From NCBI GenBank assembly GCA_028817755.1, contig JAPPPA010000315.1, positions 1 to 7,137 on the forward strand: a DNA stretch of 7,137 nucleotides, written 5' to 3'. The position numbers and the translations under genes were made by a program. This DNA comes from Gammaproteobacteria bacterium. Its GTDB lineage: Bacteria > Pseudomonadota > Gammaproteobacteria > JAPPPA01. Positions 1-6,834 of this stretch are shown here, one piece after another (the first letter of the stretch is position 1; every line of letters starts with the position of its first letter). The notes under the pieces are model-generated. The model was given only the letters and a program-made list of their open reading frames with translations, ran no database searches and was not told the origin of the DNA.

Positions 1-2160
1 AAAGCTAGAAAAGCCAGAGCCGAAGTCATCGAGTGCAATCTTACAGCCCAGTTTTTTGAGCCCGAGTAATAGCTCCGTAGCACCTTCAACGCTGGTGAGT
101 GTTGCTGTCTCGGTTACTTCAAAGCAGATAAGACTTGGATCAACCTTGTAACGGGTAAACAAGCTTTGAATTTTCTTCAATGCGCCTTGGTTGCAAACGG
201 TATCAGCTGAGAGGTTGATGGAGATCCAACCGGATTTCAATTTGGCTTGTTTGCTTTTGGCGAGTGTTGCTAGCGATTTCTCTACGATGTGGTAATCAAG
301 TAGCGACGCAAGGCCAAAGTATTCCGCGGCGGGCACAAAATCATTCGGTGAAATGGCGTTTCCAGCGGCATCACTTAACGTGCATAGCACTTCGTAGTGG
401 GGCGTATTGTCTTCACCGTTTAGGCCGCAGATAGCCTGTGCGTGTAGTTCAATGCTGTCGTGTTCTACAGCGTACTGCAGGGTGGTTACCCAATCCATTG
501 CCTGCAAATGCTTATTCGCGATTTTGTCGCCTTTATGCCAGACGTGAATGGCGTTGCGACCGTTATTCTTGGCGACATAGCAAGCAACGTCTGCATGCTG
601 TAAAGCGGTGGTGCCACTTTCCAGTGTTTGGTCGATAAGTACCATGCCCAAGCTGGCTGACATGGAGTAATAACGTTGGTCGTATTCAAAGCGCGACTCA
701 CCGAGTGACTGCCGTATCTCTTCGCAGCGTTCTTGAGCAATTCGTCCATCGCAGTCGTACATAAGTAGTGCAAATTCGTCTCCGCCCATCCGAGCGAGAG
801 CATCGTCATCACGTACGTGGGTGGAGAGGTTTTTAGCGACAGCAGCCAGCATTTCATCACCAGCTTCATGGCCGCTGGTGTCGTTAATGATTTTGAATTG
901 ATCGAGATCAATATAGATCAGTGCGTGAGTGCGTTCTTTATTGGCAACGGACTTCACCGCATCGTCTAACAGCTCTTCAAAAGTAGAGCGGTTTAGAACA
1001 CCAGTGACGGCGTCGCTGGTTGCACGTCGGTGTAAATCTTTCTCGAGCTCGATTTGCTTGGTGATATCACGTGAAACGCTCACAAGCTTCAGGCTGCCGT
1101 CTTTACTGGTGAAATGACGTACCGAGCTTTCTAGCCAGATGTAGTGACCTTTACGATGCTTAAAGCGGTAGCGAGTAGGTAGCGCTGTTAGGTCTTTTAA
1201 GCCGCGCTCAAAGAAGCTATCTACTTGGGCTTCACGGTCATCAGGGTGCATAAACTCAGATGGTTTACGACCTAAGACATCTGCGTTGTCGTAGCCAAAG
1301 ATCCGGCCCAGTGCCTCGTTCGCATAGAGATATCGTGCTTCATCGTCATGCAGCACAATCACGTCTGATGCATTGTTGGCGACGAGGTCAAACAGCTCTT
1401 CGCTTTCGTTAAGGGCTTCTGTTGCTTGGCGTAATTTGTCGCGTTCGTTTTCTACTTCGGCTAAGTGAATACGGGCGGAGATTTGAGCTTTTACAAAATG
1501 TTGTGAGGCCTTTTCGGTAAGGGTGGCTAAGACGTAAGCGACGCCAGCAAGGACAAACAGGGCAGCTGTAGCTAGCCAAAGCGTAATGTCGCCCATGCTG
1601 AGTGTCATATATAAGACAACGCTCAGGGCTGGTGCGATAGTAAGTAAATATCGGCGACGAGAAATCGCAGTAAGCGTATTAATAATTACCAGTAAAGCGG
1701 TGGCAGTTAATGGCGCTAGCTGAGAAAGAGTGTCTGATTGTGGAACCAGTAGCCATACAGGGTAGGCCCAAAATATACCAACAACGATGCGGCTTGCGTT
1801 GTGCTGGCGAGTCCAACGTCTGATGGTTTTTGTATCAGCTATGGTTGAGTTTCGGCGTAGCTGCAACGAAACATAAATACCTGTGGTGACACATAAGACC
1901 AAAATCCAGGATGTTAAATTTGCTGAAAGGCCAGCTAGGCTTATTACGCCTACTAAAGTGATTGCGCCGGCGATGCTGAGTAATGCATCTAAATAACTTA
2001 GTAACTGTAATAAGCGAAAAAGCGTAGAGGCTTCGAGTTGTGGCTGTTGAGACGACTGCCAACTATGGAAGGCGCTTTTGCTTTTTTTTTTGCTATCGGA
2101 CGGATCATCTAAACCCATGGCCGAGAGTATTTTTTGCCCCGCGTGGGATGCAATATGCAT
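1..2160 (-). CDS. Membrane-bound PAS-GGDEF-EAL cyclic-di-GMP protein (partial, C-terminus beyond left edge)
   Basis: The frame is open from ATG at 2160 to base 1, giving 720 residues without a stop. A charged N-terminus (residues 1-50) precedes about six hydrophobic segments (near 58-78, 84-101, 125-140, 149-166, 172-189, 192-212), so the protein should sit in the inner membrane. A short linker leads to a PAS domain (about 250-370, with FGY, HPDDR and SRDIT motifs). The GGDEF domain (about 378-540) has DLDQFK at 418-423, NDTSGH at 426-431 and intact GGDEF at 459-463. An RDDD inhibitory I-site lies at 450-453, so diguanylate cyclase activity is expected. The EAL domain starts near 552. It has EVL (E590) for EAL, N649, E681 and D711-D712, but the Arg normally four residues after the EAL Glu is Thr594. 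The last part of the EAL domain is missing, so phosphodiesterase activity cannot be judged. The signal sensed is unknown. The ATG is supported by GGAG 8 bases upstream. Confidence 0.95.
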   Translation of the reverse strand, partial: MHIASHAGQKILSAMGLDDPSDSKKKSKSAFHSWQSSQQPQLEASTLFRLLQLLSYLDALLSIAGAITLVGVISLAGLSANLTSWILVLCVTTGIYVSLQLRRNSTIADTKTIRRWTRQHNASRIVVGIFWAYPVWLLVPQSDTLSQLAPLTATALLVIINTLTAISRRRYLLTIAPALSVVLYMTLSMGDITLWLATAALFVLAGVAYVLATLTEKASQHFVKAQISARIHLAEVENERDKLRQATEALNESEELFDLVANNASDVIVLHDDEARYLYANEALGRIFGYDNADVLGRKPSEFMHPDDREAQVDSFFERGLKDLTALPTRYRFKHRKGHYIWLESSVRHFTSKDGSLKLVSVSRDITKQIELEKDLHRRATSDAVTGVLNRSTFEELLDDAVKSVANKERTHALIYIDLDQFKIINDTSGHEAGDEMLAAVAKNLSTHVRDDDALARMGGDEFALLMYDCDGRIAQERCEEIRQSLGESRFEYDQRYYSMSASLGMVLIDQTLESGTTALQHADVACYVAKNNGRNAIHVWHKGDKIANKHLQAMDWVTTLQYAVEHDSIELHAQAICGLNGEDNTPHYEVLCTLSDAAGNAISPNDFVPAAEYFGLASLLDYHIVEKSLATLAKSKQAKLKSGWISINLSADTVCNQGALKKIQSLFTRYKVDPSLICFEVTETATLTSVEGATELLLGLKKLGCKIALDDFGSGFSSF
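2082..2091 (-). repeat. A10 homopolymer inside the GGDEF-EAL gene
   Basis: Ten consecutive A residues on the coding strand (T on plus) encode Lys24-Lys26 and the first base of Ser27. They fall in the cytoplasmic N-terminus, ahead of the first membrane segment. Runs this long are known sites of replication or transcription slippage, and a one-base change here would remove every later domain from the frame. Confidence 0.9.
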
Positions 2161-2168
2161 TAGTCGAA

Positions 2169-2172
2169 CTCC
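2169..2172 (-). promoter_or_regulatory. Ribosome binding site of the GGDEF-EAL gene
   Basis: GGAG on the minus strand (CTCC on plus) lies 8 bases before the ATG at 2158-2160. It supports this start over the in-frame Met15 codon. Confidence 0.65.
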
Positions 2173-2295
2173 GCTTCGGTCATGTGTTTTTACGCTATAT
2201 ATCAAGCGACAAATAGCGCGTTTGTTTAATTAATTTAAGCATAGCTAATCTACCCGTTATTGCTAGGTTTGCAAACTCATTTAGCTTCCATTGGC

Positions 2296-2312
2296 ACGGC
2301 TTGATTTGCCGT
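2296..2312. repeat. Short inverted repeat in the divergent intergenic region
   Basis: ACGGC (2296-2300) and GCCGT (2308-2312) form a perfect 5-base inverted repeat around a 7-base centre. It lies about 85 bases upstream of the aldehyde dehydrogenase start, between two divergent genes. It could be an operator half-site pair, but at this length chance is a real possibility. Confidence 0.3.
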
Positions 2313-2350
2313 CTGTCGGAATCTACTGTTTGTTGGATATTTGCGGCATA

Positions 2351-2384
2351 AACTGGTGACAAAGAACTGGATGGATAGCCAGTT
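2351..2384 (+). repeat. AACTGG direct/inverted repeat array before the aldehyde dehydrogenase
   Basis: AACTGG occurs at 2351-2356 and 2365-2370, and its reverse complement CCAGTT at 2379-2384. The three starts are exactly 14 bases apart. In RNA, CCAGTT can pair with the second copy (6 base pairs, extended by a G-U and an A-U pair, 8-base loop) or, alternatively, with the first (7 base pairs including A2350-T2385, longer loop). The element ends three bases before the GGAG ribosome binding site. It may be a protein-binding operator or a leader hairpin affecting translation; the sequence does not distinguish these. Confidence 0.55.
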
Positions 2385-2386
2385 TT

Positions 2387-2390
2387 GGAG
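2387..2390 (+). promoter_or_regulatory. Ribosome binding site of the aldehyde dehydrogenase gene
   Basis: GGAG lies 6 bases before the ATG at 2397-2399. It decides the start: an in-frame TTG at 2385-2387 overlaps this site itself and is not a plausible start. Confidence 0.8.
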
Positions 2391-2396
2391 ACGACA

Positions 2397-3851
2397 ATGA
2401 ACGATCTGGCAGAGGTCATTACAGCCGAAGATAGCTTTGCTATGCAGCGCTCAGAAATGCGCCGCATATTCGCTGCACAACAAAAAACGGCACTTGCCTG
2501 GCGACACTCAACTGCCGCTGAAAGAATCGAACGCATTCAGCGTTTGAAAGAATCAGTCTTGGCGCACCGCTCAGAAATTTACGATGCCCTATATCAAGAT
2601 TTACGTAAGCCAGAGGCCGAATCTGACTTAGCCGAAATGATGGTGGTGGTGCAAGACTGCAATCACGCCATTCGTGAACTCAAGCATTGGATGAAGCCAG
2701 TGCGGGTGCCCGCTACCAAAGCCCTGAATGGCACCTTTAGCAAAATTAGCTATCAGCCTAAAGGCGTATGTTTGATTATTGCGCCGTGGAATTTCCCGGT
2801 AAACCTAATGCTAGGCCCGTTGGTGTCAGCGCTAGCGGCTGGCAATACTGCCATGCTGAAGCCTTCAGAAATGACGCCAGCAACGAGCCGTATTATCGAG
2901 CACATTATTGATGATGTATTTGATGAAGATGAGGTTGCCGTATTTCAGGGTGCCGCTGAAACGTCGCAAGCGTTACTAGAGCTCAAGTTTGATCACTGCT
3001 TTTTTACAGGCTCGCCTCAGGTCGGCAAAATTGTCATGGCAGCCTGTGCCAAAAACCTGACTTCTATTACTTTGGAATTGGGTGGCAAGAGCCCGGCAGT
3101 ACTCGATAGCAGCGTGAATATGAAAGATGCTGCGGGTTCGCTAGCGTTTGGTAAATGCAGTAATGCGGGGCAAATTTGTATCGCACCAGATTACATGCTG
3201 CTAGAAAAGTCAGCGCAGGCGGATTTTGTTCGTGAGTACGACGCAGTACTGAAAAAACGCTATGGCGAAACAGCTGAGCAGCAAAAAGCGTCGCCAGACT
3301 TTACACGCATTATTAATCGCAACCATGTGTTGCGCATCCAAGCCTTGATTGAGGATGCAGTGGCCAAAGGCGCCCACATTGCTGTGGGTGGTGAAGTCGA
3401 TATTGATGATCGCTACATTCAGCCAACAGTGTTAGTGGACGTACCGAGTGATGCCAAGATTTTAGAAGAAGAAATCTTCGGCCCAGTGCTGCCGGTAGTG
3501 ACTTGGGAACAAGAACAGCAAGCGATTGATTACATTAATGCTGGTGAAAAGCCACTGGCGCTCTATGTGTATTCGAAGAACGAAGCGCGTATTAAGAATC
3601 TCTTAACCAGCACGAGTTCTGGTGATGCGGCAATCAATACCTGTTTGGTGCAGTTTTTGAACCATAACGTGCCTTTTGGTGGCGCCAATAACAGTGGTAT
3701 TGGCAACTCTCATGGCATTCATGGCTTTAAAGCGTTTTCGCATGAGCGCGGCCTTGTACGCGACCGCTTTGCCATGACTCAACTCTTCTCGGCGCCGTAT
3801 ACGCCGATGGTGAAAAGGCTGATTAAATTTGCAGTGCGTTGGTTAACGTAA
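2397..3851 (+). CDS. Aldehyde dehydrogenase, class 3-like (fatty/coniferyl aldehyde type)
   Basis: The 484-residue protein should oxidise an aldehyde to the carboxylic acid with NAD(P)+ in the cytoplasm. Family hallmarks are all present: PWNFPVNL with the oxyanion Asn132, LKPSE with cofactor-binding Lys155, FTGSP at 203-207, LELGGKSP with general base Glu227, GQICIAPDY with catalytic Cys261, and EEEIFGPV at 357-364. The CIAPDY sequence and the FGG-NSG-G--HG pattern near 427-440 are typical of the ALDH3 branch, which includes fatty aldehyde and coniferyl aldehyde dehydrogenases; length also fits. The C-terminus (about 471-484) is cationic and hydrophobic, which might favour peripheral membrane contact (inference). 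The substrate cannot be told from sequence. The gene stands alone, divergent from the cyclic-di-GMP gene and convergent with the phospholipase gene, with only 22 bases between the stops and no clear terminator there. The ATG is chosen because GGAG lies 6 bases upstream. Confidence 0.95.
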   Translation: MNDLAEVITAEDSFAMQRSEMRRIFAAQQKTALAWRHSTAAERIERIQRLKESVLAHRSEIYDALYQDLRKPEAESDLAEMMVVVQDCNHAIRELKHWMKPVRVPATKALNGTFSKISYQPKGVCLIIAPWNFPVNLMLGPLVSALAAGNTAMLKPSEMTPATSRIIEHIIDDVFDEDEVAVFQGAAETSQALLELKFDHCFFTGSPQVGKIVMAACAKNLTSITLELGGKSPAVLDSSVNMKDAAGSLAFGKCSNAGQICIAPDYMLLEKSAQADFVREYDAVLKKRYGETAEQQKASPDFTRIINRNHVLRIQALIEDAVAKGAHIAVGGEVDIDDRYIQPTVLVDVPSDAKILEEEIFGPVLPVVTWEQEQQAIDYINAGEKPLALYVYSKNEARIKNLLTSTSSGDAAINTCLVQFLNHNVPFGGANNSGIGNSHGIHGFKAFSHERGLVRDRFAMTQLFSAPYTPMVKRLIKFAVRWLT

Positions 3852-3873
3852 TTAACGTCCAATGCCGGCCCAG

Positions 3874-5295
3874 TTAGCGCCAGGTGTTGGTGCTGATTTC
3901 TCGATATTGAATCCACACCTCTGCGGCACCCGCGTTGGTAGCTGCTTCTACTAACTGTTGTTTAAGCCAGCCGTTTTCTGGGCGCCCATAGCTATAGCCG
4001 CTGGGGCAGACGGCCGTTAAACCATTGCCAGAACCGTTCACTCGCCAGAGTGTGCTGGCATCTGTGATCGGGCTGTCTAGGGCGTTGTCTTGCAAGCAAG
4101 CGTAGCTACGCACTTCGTTGCAACTGGCGTCGTGGAAGCGGCCATCACTCACGTTTAAATAAGCGCATTCCAGCGTTTCATTTAAGGCCGGTTTGTCTTC
4201 GGCCCAACTCCATACAAGTGCTGCAAAGTTAATGCCTTGGCCAACATACGTTGGATTGCCAGGTCCTGTTGCTGGCGGATTTGGATCAATACGATCAAGG
4301 CTAGCGAAGTTAACACCACAATGCGCCATATCTTCTAGGTTCTGGTCGCTCATGCGTTGTAGTGATTGGTTAGTGCTGGCGCCGAGTTGTGTGGTGTCTT
4401 CCCAAATACGCACCCAGCGTTCGCGATACTGGGTAAAAGAAAAGTCTGCGCTGTCGCAATCTGGATAGCCAGAAAAGCCGGTATGTGCTTTTTGGTTAGG
4501 GCGAGCGCTGTTGACTTCAAAAGCCCAATTGCCCCAACCGTCATGTGTGCAAGGCGCGTTCAAAATAATGCTTTTCCCGGCATCTAAGATCGCTTGTTGA
4601 GTGAGATCCATTGGTGTGGTCTGACAACCTGAATCTTGTTGCGGTTGGTAAATATAGTCGCCGAGCTTAGTGGTAATGGCGTCTAATGCAGCCGCATGGG
4701 CTTGTTCTGCCGTGGTGCCGCCACCGTTTAGAGGGCCGGGACTAAGGCTGTCTTCTAAGTCGAATAACAGTACTTGGCCTTGACCTTGCGGTGACTCTAA
4801 AAAGGCGACAATTTCATCTAGGCTTTCATTTAAATGGCGGTCGTTAGCGGTGCAACCAAAGTGGTCTTGTCCCGCGCCTAAGCCGTGGCAGGTTACGGGG
4901 GCATGGCCGCCGCTAGCCGCATGAGGTATCCAATGTACGTCTAACTCAAAGGAGCGTGCGCCGAGCTGAAATTGCTCCGGCAGCGTTCGGGTTTGGTTCA
5001 AATCTGAGCTGGAAACGCCGGGGTAAGCACTGCTGTTGTAGGAATTATGGCTCGAGAAAATTTGAGCTTCACGCAGTGGCAGCGTTAGCCCCAGTTGGCG
5101 TTGCAAGGTAAGAGCGCGATGCTCCCAGCTGCATTGGAAAATACCAATGTCATCGGTTGGTGGATCAGTTTCGCAGATATCGATGGTGGGTTCTTCAGGG
5201 ATGCTACCGGTCTCGATAATAGTGGGAGTGTTGGGGCTGCCACAGGCACACAACAAGGCAAGCAGGCTTAAAACTGCGCCATTCTTCGCGGACAT
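3874..5295 (-). CDS. Predicted secreted lipoprotein, calcium-type PI-PLC-like phosphodiesterase with C-terminal lectin-like segment
   Basis: The 473-residue precursor has a short signal peptide ending in LLCAC, so Cys18 is the likely lipidated residue (Leu at -3, Ala at -1, Gly at +2), followed by a Pro/Thr/Glu-rich linker. The catalytic TIM-barrel region (about 75-365) matches the phosphoinositide phospholipase C X-domain pattern. SSHNSYN gives His83 and Asn84, FELDV gives Glu117 and Asp119, CHG gives His137, and FDLED gives Glu181. These correspond to the two catalytic His and the calcium ligands of calcium-dependent PLCs, so an active phosphodiesterase outside the cytoplasm is plausible; the real lipid substrate is unknown. 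After the last barrel strand (ALVWSWAEDKP) comes a Cys-rich region (C377, C392, C400, C430) with DGRFHDASC and GRPENGWLKQQL motifs resembling C-type-lectin-like domains. ATG is supported by GAGGAG 7 bases upstream. It follows the DUF3565 gene by 91 bases and may be transcribed separately. Confidence 0.85.
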   Translation of the reverse strand: MSAKNGAVLSLLALLCACGSPNTPTIIETGSIPEEPTIDICETDPPTDDIGIFQCSWEHRALTLQRQLGLTLPLREAQIFSSHNSYNSSAYPGVSSSDLNQTRTLPEQFQLGARSFELDVHWIPHAASGGHAPVTCHGLGAGQDHFGCTANDRHLNESLDEIVAFLESPQGQGQVLLFDLEDSLSPGPLNGGGTTAEQAHAAALDAITTKLGDYIYQPQQDSGCQTTPMDLTQQAILDAGKSIILNAPCTHDGWGNWAFEVNSARPNQKAHTGFSGYPDCDSADFSFTQYRERWVRIWEDTTQLGASTNQSLQRMSDQNLEDMAHCGVNFASLDRIDPNPPATGPGNPTYVGQGINFAALVWSWAEDKPALNETLECAYLNVSDGRFHDASCNEVRSYACLQDNALDSPITDASTLWRVNGSGNGLTAVCPSGYSYGRPENGWLKQQLVEAATNAGAAEVWIQYREISTNTWR

Positions 5296-5302
5296 ACGCC
5301 GT

Positions 5303-5308
5303 CTCCTC
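5303..5308 (-). promoter_or_regulatory. Strong ribosome binding site of the phospholipase-like gene
   Basis: GAGGAG on the minus strand (CTCCTC on plus) sits 7 bases before the ATG at 5293-5295. It is the best Shine-Dalgarno match in the window, while the carbonic anhydrase and cupin genes on the same strand have none that is clear. Confidence 0.8.
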
Positions 5309-5339
5309 GCTTCCTAATCTTTTGGCTTAATTGAATTAG

Positions 5340-5345
5340 ATTGTA
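5340..5345 (-). promoter_or_regulatory. Possible -10 element of a promoter for the phospholipase-like gene
   Basis: TACAAT on the minus strand matches the sigma-70 -10 consensus at five of six positions and lies 44 bases upstream of the start codon, leaving a leader of about 35-40 bases. No good -35 hexamer is seen at 16-18 bases; TTTCGC at 19 bases is weak. If real, it would let the gene be expressed independently of the upstream gene run. Confidence 0.35.
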
Positions 5346-5386
5346 ACGAAAATGGCTCTCGGCGGCGAAATCGCTGTGTGCAGCTA

Positions 5387-5593
5387 TTACTGCTTAGGAG
5401 AACATTCTTTACAAGGCAGGCATTGCCCCAGCTTTTCTTGCCGACCAGCACTGGAAATGACCCAAGGGCGGTTAACCCACGGTGGGTTATGGCGAACATG
5501 CTGTTGATGGCCGCAAGCTAACTCGGCAACCCAATCGCCGTGTTCATCTTGATGAAAACCGACGATAGGTTGAGGCGTAACCGGCTTAGTCAA
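5387..5593 (-). CDS. DUF3565 family small Cys/His-rich protein
   Basis: This 68-residue protein is recognised as DUF3565 by its order of motifs: VGFHQDEHGDWVAEL, then CGHQQHVRH, PPW, NRPWV, a GR, and a C-terminal CxxCxxC (Cys58, Cys61, Cys64). Cys27, His29, His32 and His35 together with the C-terminal cysteines could bind zinc, as in small zinc-ribbon-like proteins; this is inferred. The family has no established function known to me. No ATG or GTG is available in frame near the N-terminus, and TTG at 5591-5593 is the best start. It lies 8 bases inside the end of the carbonic anhydrase gene, so translation is probably coupled to that gene. No membrane segment or signal peptide is seen. Confidence 0.85.
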   Translation of the reverse strand: MTKPVTPQPIVGFHQDEHGDWVAELACGHQQHVRHNPPWVNRPWVISSAGRQEKLGQCLPCKECSPKQ

Positions 5594-6191
5594 AGAATTC
5601 GACGATGCCGCTTTCTAGAAAGTATTGGGCGCCGACGATATTGAGTTCGCCATTCTCTACACGCCTGGCTAGTACGGCTGAGTCAGCGGTAAGTTGTGCG
5701 ACCGAGGCATCTACATTTGCCCGAATTGCGTTTTGCTCTAGTGTTTCGTCAGAGTCGTGGTTGTGACTACACAATGGCGCCACGGCAGGCTGAATCTTCT
5801 CAACAATGGCGGCTAAATTCGGTGAGCCAATGTCGCCCGGATTCTGTACCTGTGCCAGCGTGGCTTTAACTGCGCCGCAATGGCTATGACCGAGCACAAT
5901 AATCAGCGGTGTACCAAATTGCTCGGCGGCATACTCAATGCTGCCAATTTGTGTGGGCGTGGCGATATTGCCAGCCACTCGGATCACAAAGACATCGCCT
6001 AAGCCTTGATCGAAAATCAGCTCTGTTGGAACGCGAGAGTCAGAGCAGCCGAGCACAATAGCGTAGGGCGCTTGGCCTGCTACTAAGGCGTTACGTTGCT
6101 GGTCATGGCTACTGGGTAGCGTGCTTTCATTGGCAAGGTAACGTTGGTTTCCGTCTTTGAGTTTTTGTAGGGCTTCGGCAGCAGAAATCAT
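5586..6191 (-). CDS. Beta-class carbonic anhydrase
   Basis: The 201-residue protein should be a cytoplasmic zinc enzyme interconverting carbon dioxide and bicarbonate. It has the beta-class signature: CSDSRVP with zinc ligand Cys49 and the Asp51-Arg53 dyad, and GHSHCGA with zinc ligands His102 and Cys105. The flanking VIRVAGN (69-75) and SIEYAAEQFGTPLIIVLGH (84-102) segments are also typical. Length is normal for bacterial members (about 200-230) and there is no signal peptide. ATG at 6189-6191 fits the usual short N-terminus (AAEALQKLKDGNQRY), though no good Shine-Dalgarno is visible. It starts 28 bases after the cupin gene and overlaps the DUF3565 gene by 8 bases. Likely roles are bicarbonate supply or pH balance; the sequence does not say which. 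Confidence 0.96.
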   Translation of the reverse strand: MISAAEALQKLKDGNQRYLANESTLPSSHDQQRNALVAGQAPYAIVLGCSDSRVPTELIFDQGLGDVFVIRVAGNIATPTQIGSIEYAAEQFGTPLIIVLGHSHCGAVKATLAQVQNPGDIGSPNLAAIVEKIQPAVAPLCSHNHDSDETLEQNAIRANVDASVAQLTADSAVLARRVENGELNIVGAQYFLESGIVEFFD

Positions 6192-6219
6192 GAGTATGGT
6201 GTGGTCTTAGTAGTGGCAG

Positions 6220-6834
6220 TTAGGCAACCAGTTGAGCATCTACAAATGGCTCGCGGTTGCTGTTCTTGGCTAATGGCGTGTGCGGCCACCAGCGGTGGTC
6301 TGGGTCAGAAGGGTGGACTTGGTGTTCAAATTCGCCGGTTCCTAGGTCGCCATGCAAAAAGCCCCAAGGGCGGCACCATTCACTGTGAATAAAGAGCGTC
6401 CATGTTTCATTATCGACTTGCGTGATTTTGTGGAAACGAGTACCAGCAATCAGGTTAGTGTCGCCAGCTTGAATGCGCTGTTCATTCAAAAGCAGTGTGT
6501 GACCAGGTACCACTGCACCCGCGTTGACTTGTTGGGTATAACCACCGTGTAGTACTTGGCTATAGGCCAGCTCCCAAGGGTGGTCGTGTACGCCTTCATC
6601 ACGCGCGTCTTCGTTTACAAAACGGTGTAAATACGCAAAACAGCCGTTTTCTTCTACGAGAAAGTAACGCTCTAAGTAAGGGCCAGCGGCTGAGGTGATC
6701 ATTTTGATCGGCAGCTCAGCTGTATGTGCAAAGAGCTGCTCTGAACTCAGCGGGTGGCACTGCGTTAACTTGGGGTGCTGTAGAAATTGATGCAGTTTGC
6801 TATCGGCTACAGACGGCGGTACAGGTTGTGTCAT
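6220..6834 (-). CDS. Cupin-like protein of unknown function
   Basis: This 204-residue protein has no signal peptide or membrane segment. The centre resembles a metal-binding cupin. Motif 1 is HDHPWE (His83, His85, Glu88) followed by a Gly-Gly at 97-98; motif 2 runs from Gly124 to GTRFH with His135. TWTLFIH (144-150) and a WGF (157-159) follow. The arrangement ERYFL...LHRF...HDHPW...GGY...WTL...WGF recalls uncharacterised cupin-like proteins seen in phage and bacterial genomes; this is from memory of the pattern and no search was run. His83, His85 and His135 would be the metal ligands, with the metal and substrate unknown. The start ATG shares four bases (ATGA) with the stop of the upstream gene, indicating translational coupling. 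No strong ribosome binding site is seen. The C-terminal 50 residues are rich in His, Pro and Trp and not recognised. Confidence 0.8.
   Translation of the reverse strand: MTQPVPPSVADSKLHQFLQHPKLTQCHPLSSEQLFAHTAELPIKMITSAAGPYLERYFLVEENGCFAYLHRFVNEDARDEGVHDHPWELAYSQVLHGGYTQQVNAGAVVPGHTLLLNEQRIQAGDTNLIAGTRFHKITQVDNETWTLFIHSEWCRPWGFLHGDLGTGEFEHQVHPSDPDHRWWPHTPLAKNSNREPFVDAQLVA

Noticed and set aside
486..911. 141-codon minus-strand frame inside the GGDEF-EAL gene
   Set aside because: It is out of frame with a continuous, well-motivated coding sequence on the same strand.
2160..2183. Seven-codon upstream reading frame (MTEAEFD) ending TAATG over the start of the GGDEF-EAL gene
   Set aside because: It has no ribosome binding site of its own, and its bases include the Shine-Dalgarno of the main gene; this is probably chance.
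2292..2310. Sigma-54-like promoter (TGGCAC followed by TTGCC) upstream of the aldehyde dehydrogenase
   Set aside because: The GG and GC elements are 15 bases apart, three more than the fixed sigma-54 spacing of 12.
2385..2396. TTG start for the aldehyde dehydrogenase, adding four residues
   Set aside because: The TTG overlaps the GGAG site that serves the ATG at 2397.
3852..3873. Terminator between the convergent aldehyde dehydrogenase and phospholipase genes
   Set aside because: Only a weak 5-base GTTAA/TTAAC repeat is present, with no GC-rich stem or T run.
4193..4587. Overlapping frames on both strands inside the phospholipase gene
   Set aside because: They lack recognisable motifs and lie within a coding sequence with clear catalytic motifs; they are shadow frames.
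5373..5384. Hairpin GCTG-TGTG-CAGC just after the DUF3565 stop as a terminator
   Set aside because: The stem is only four bases and no T tract follows.
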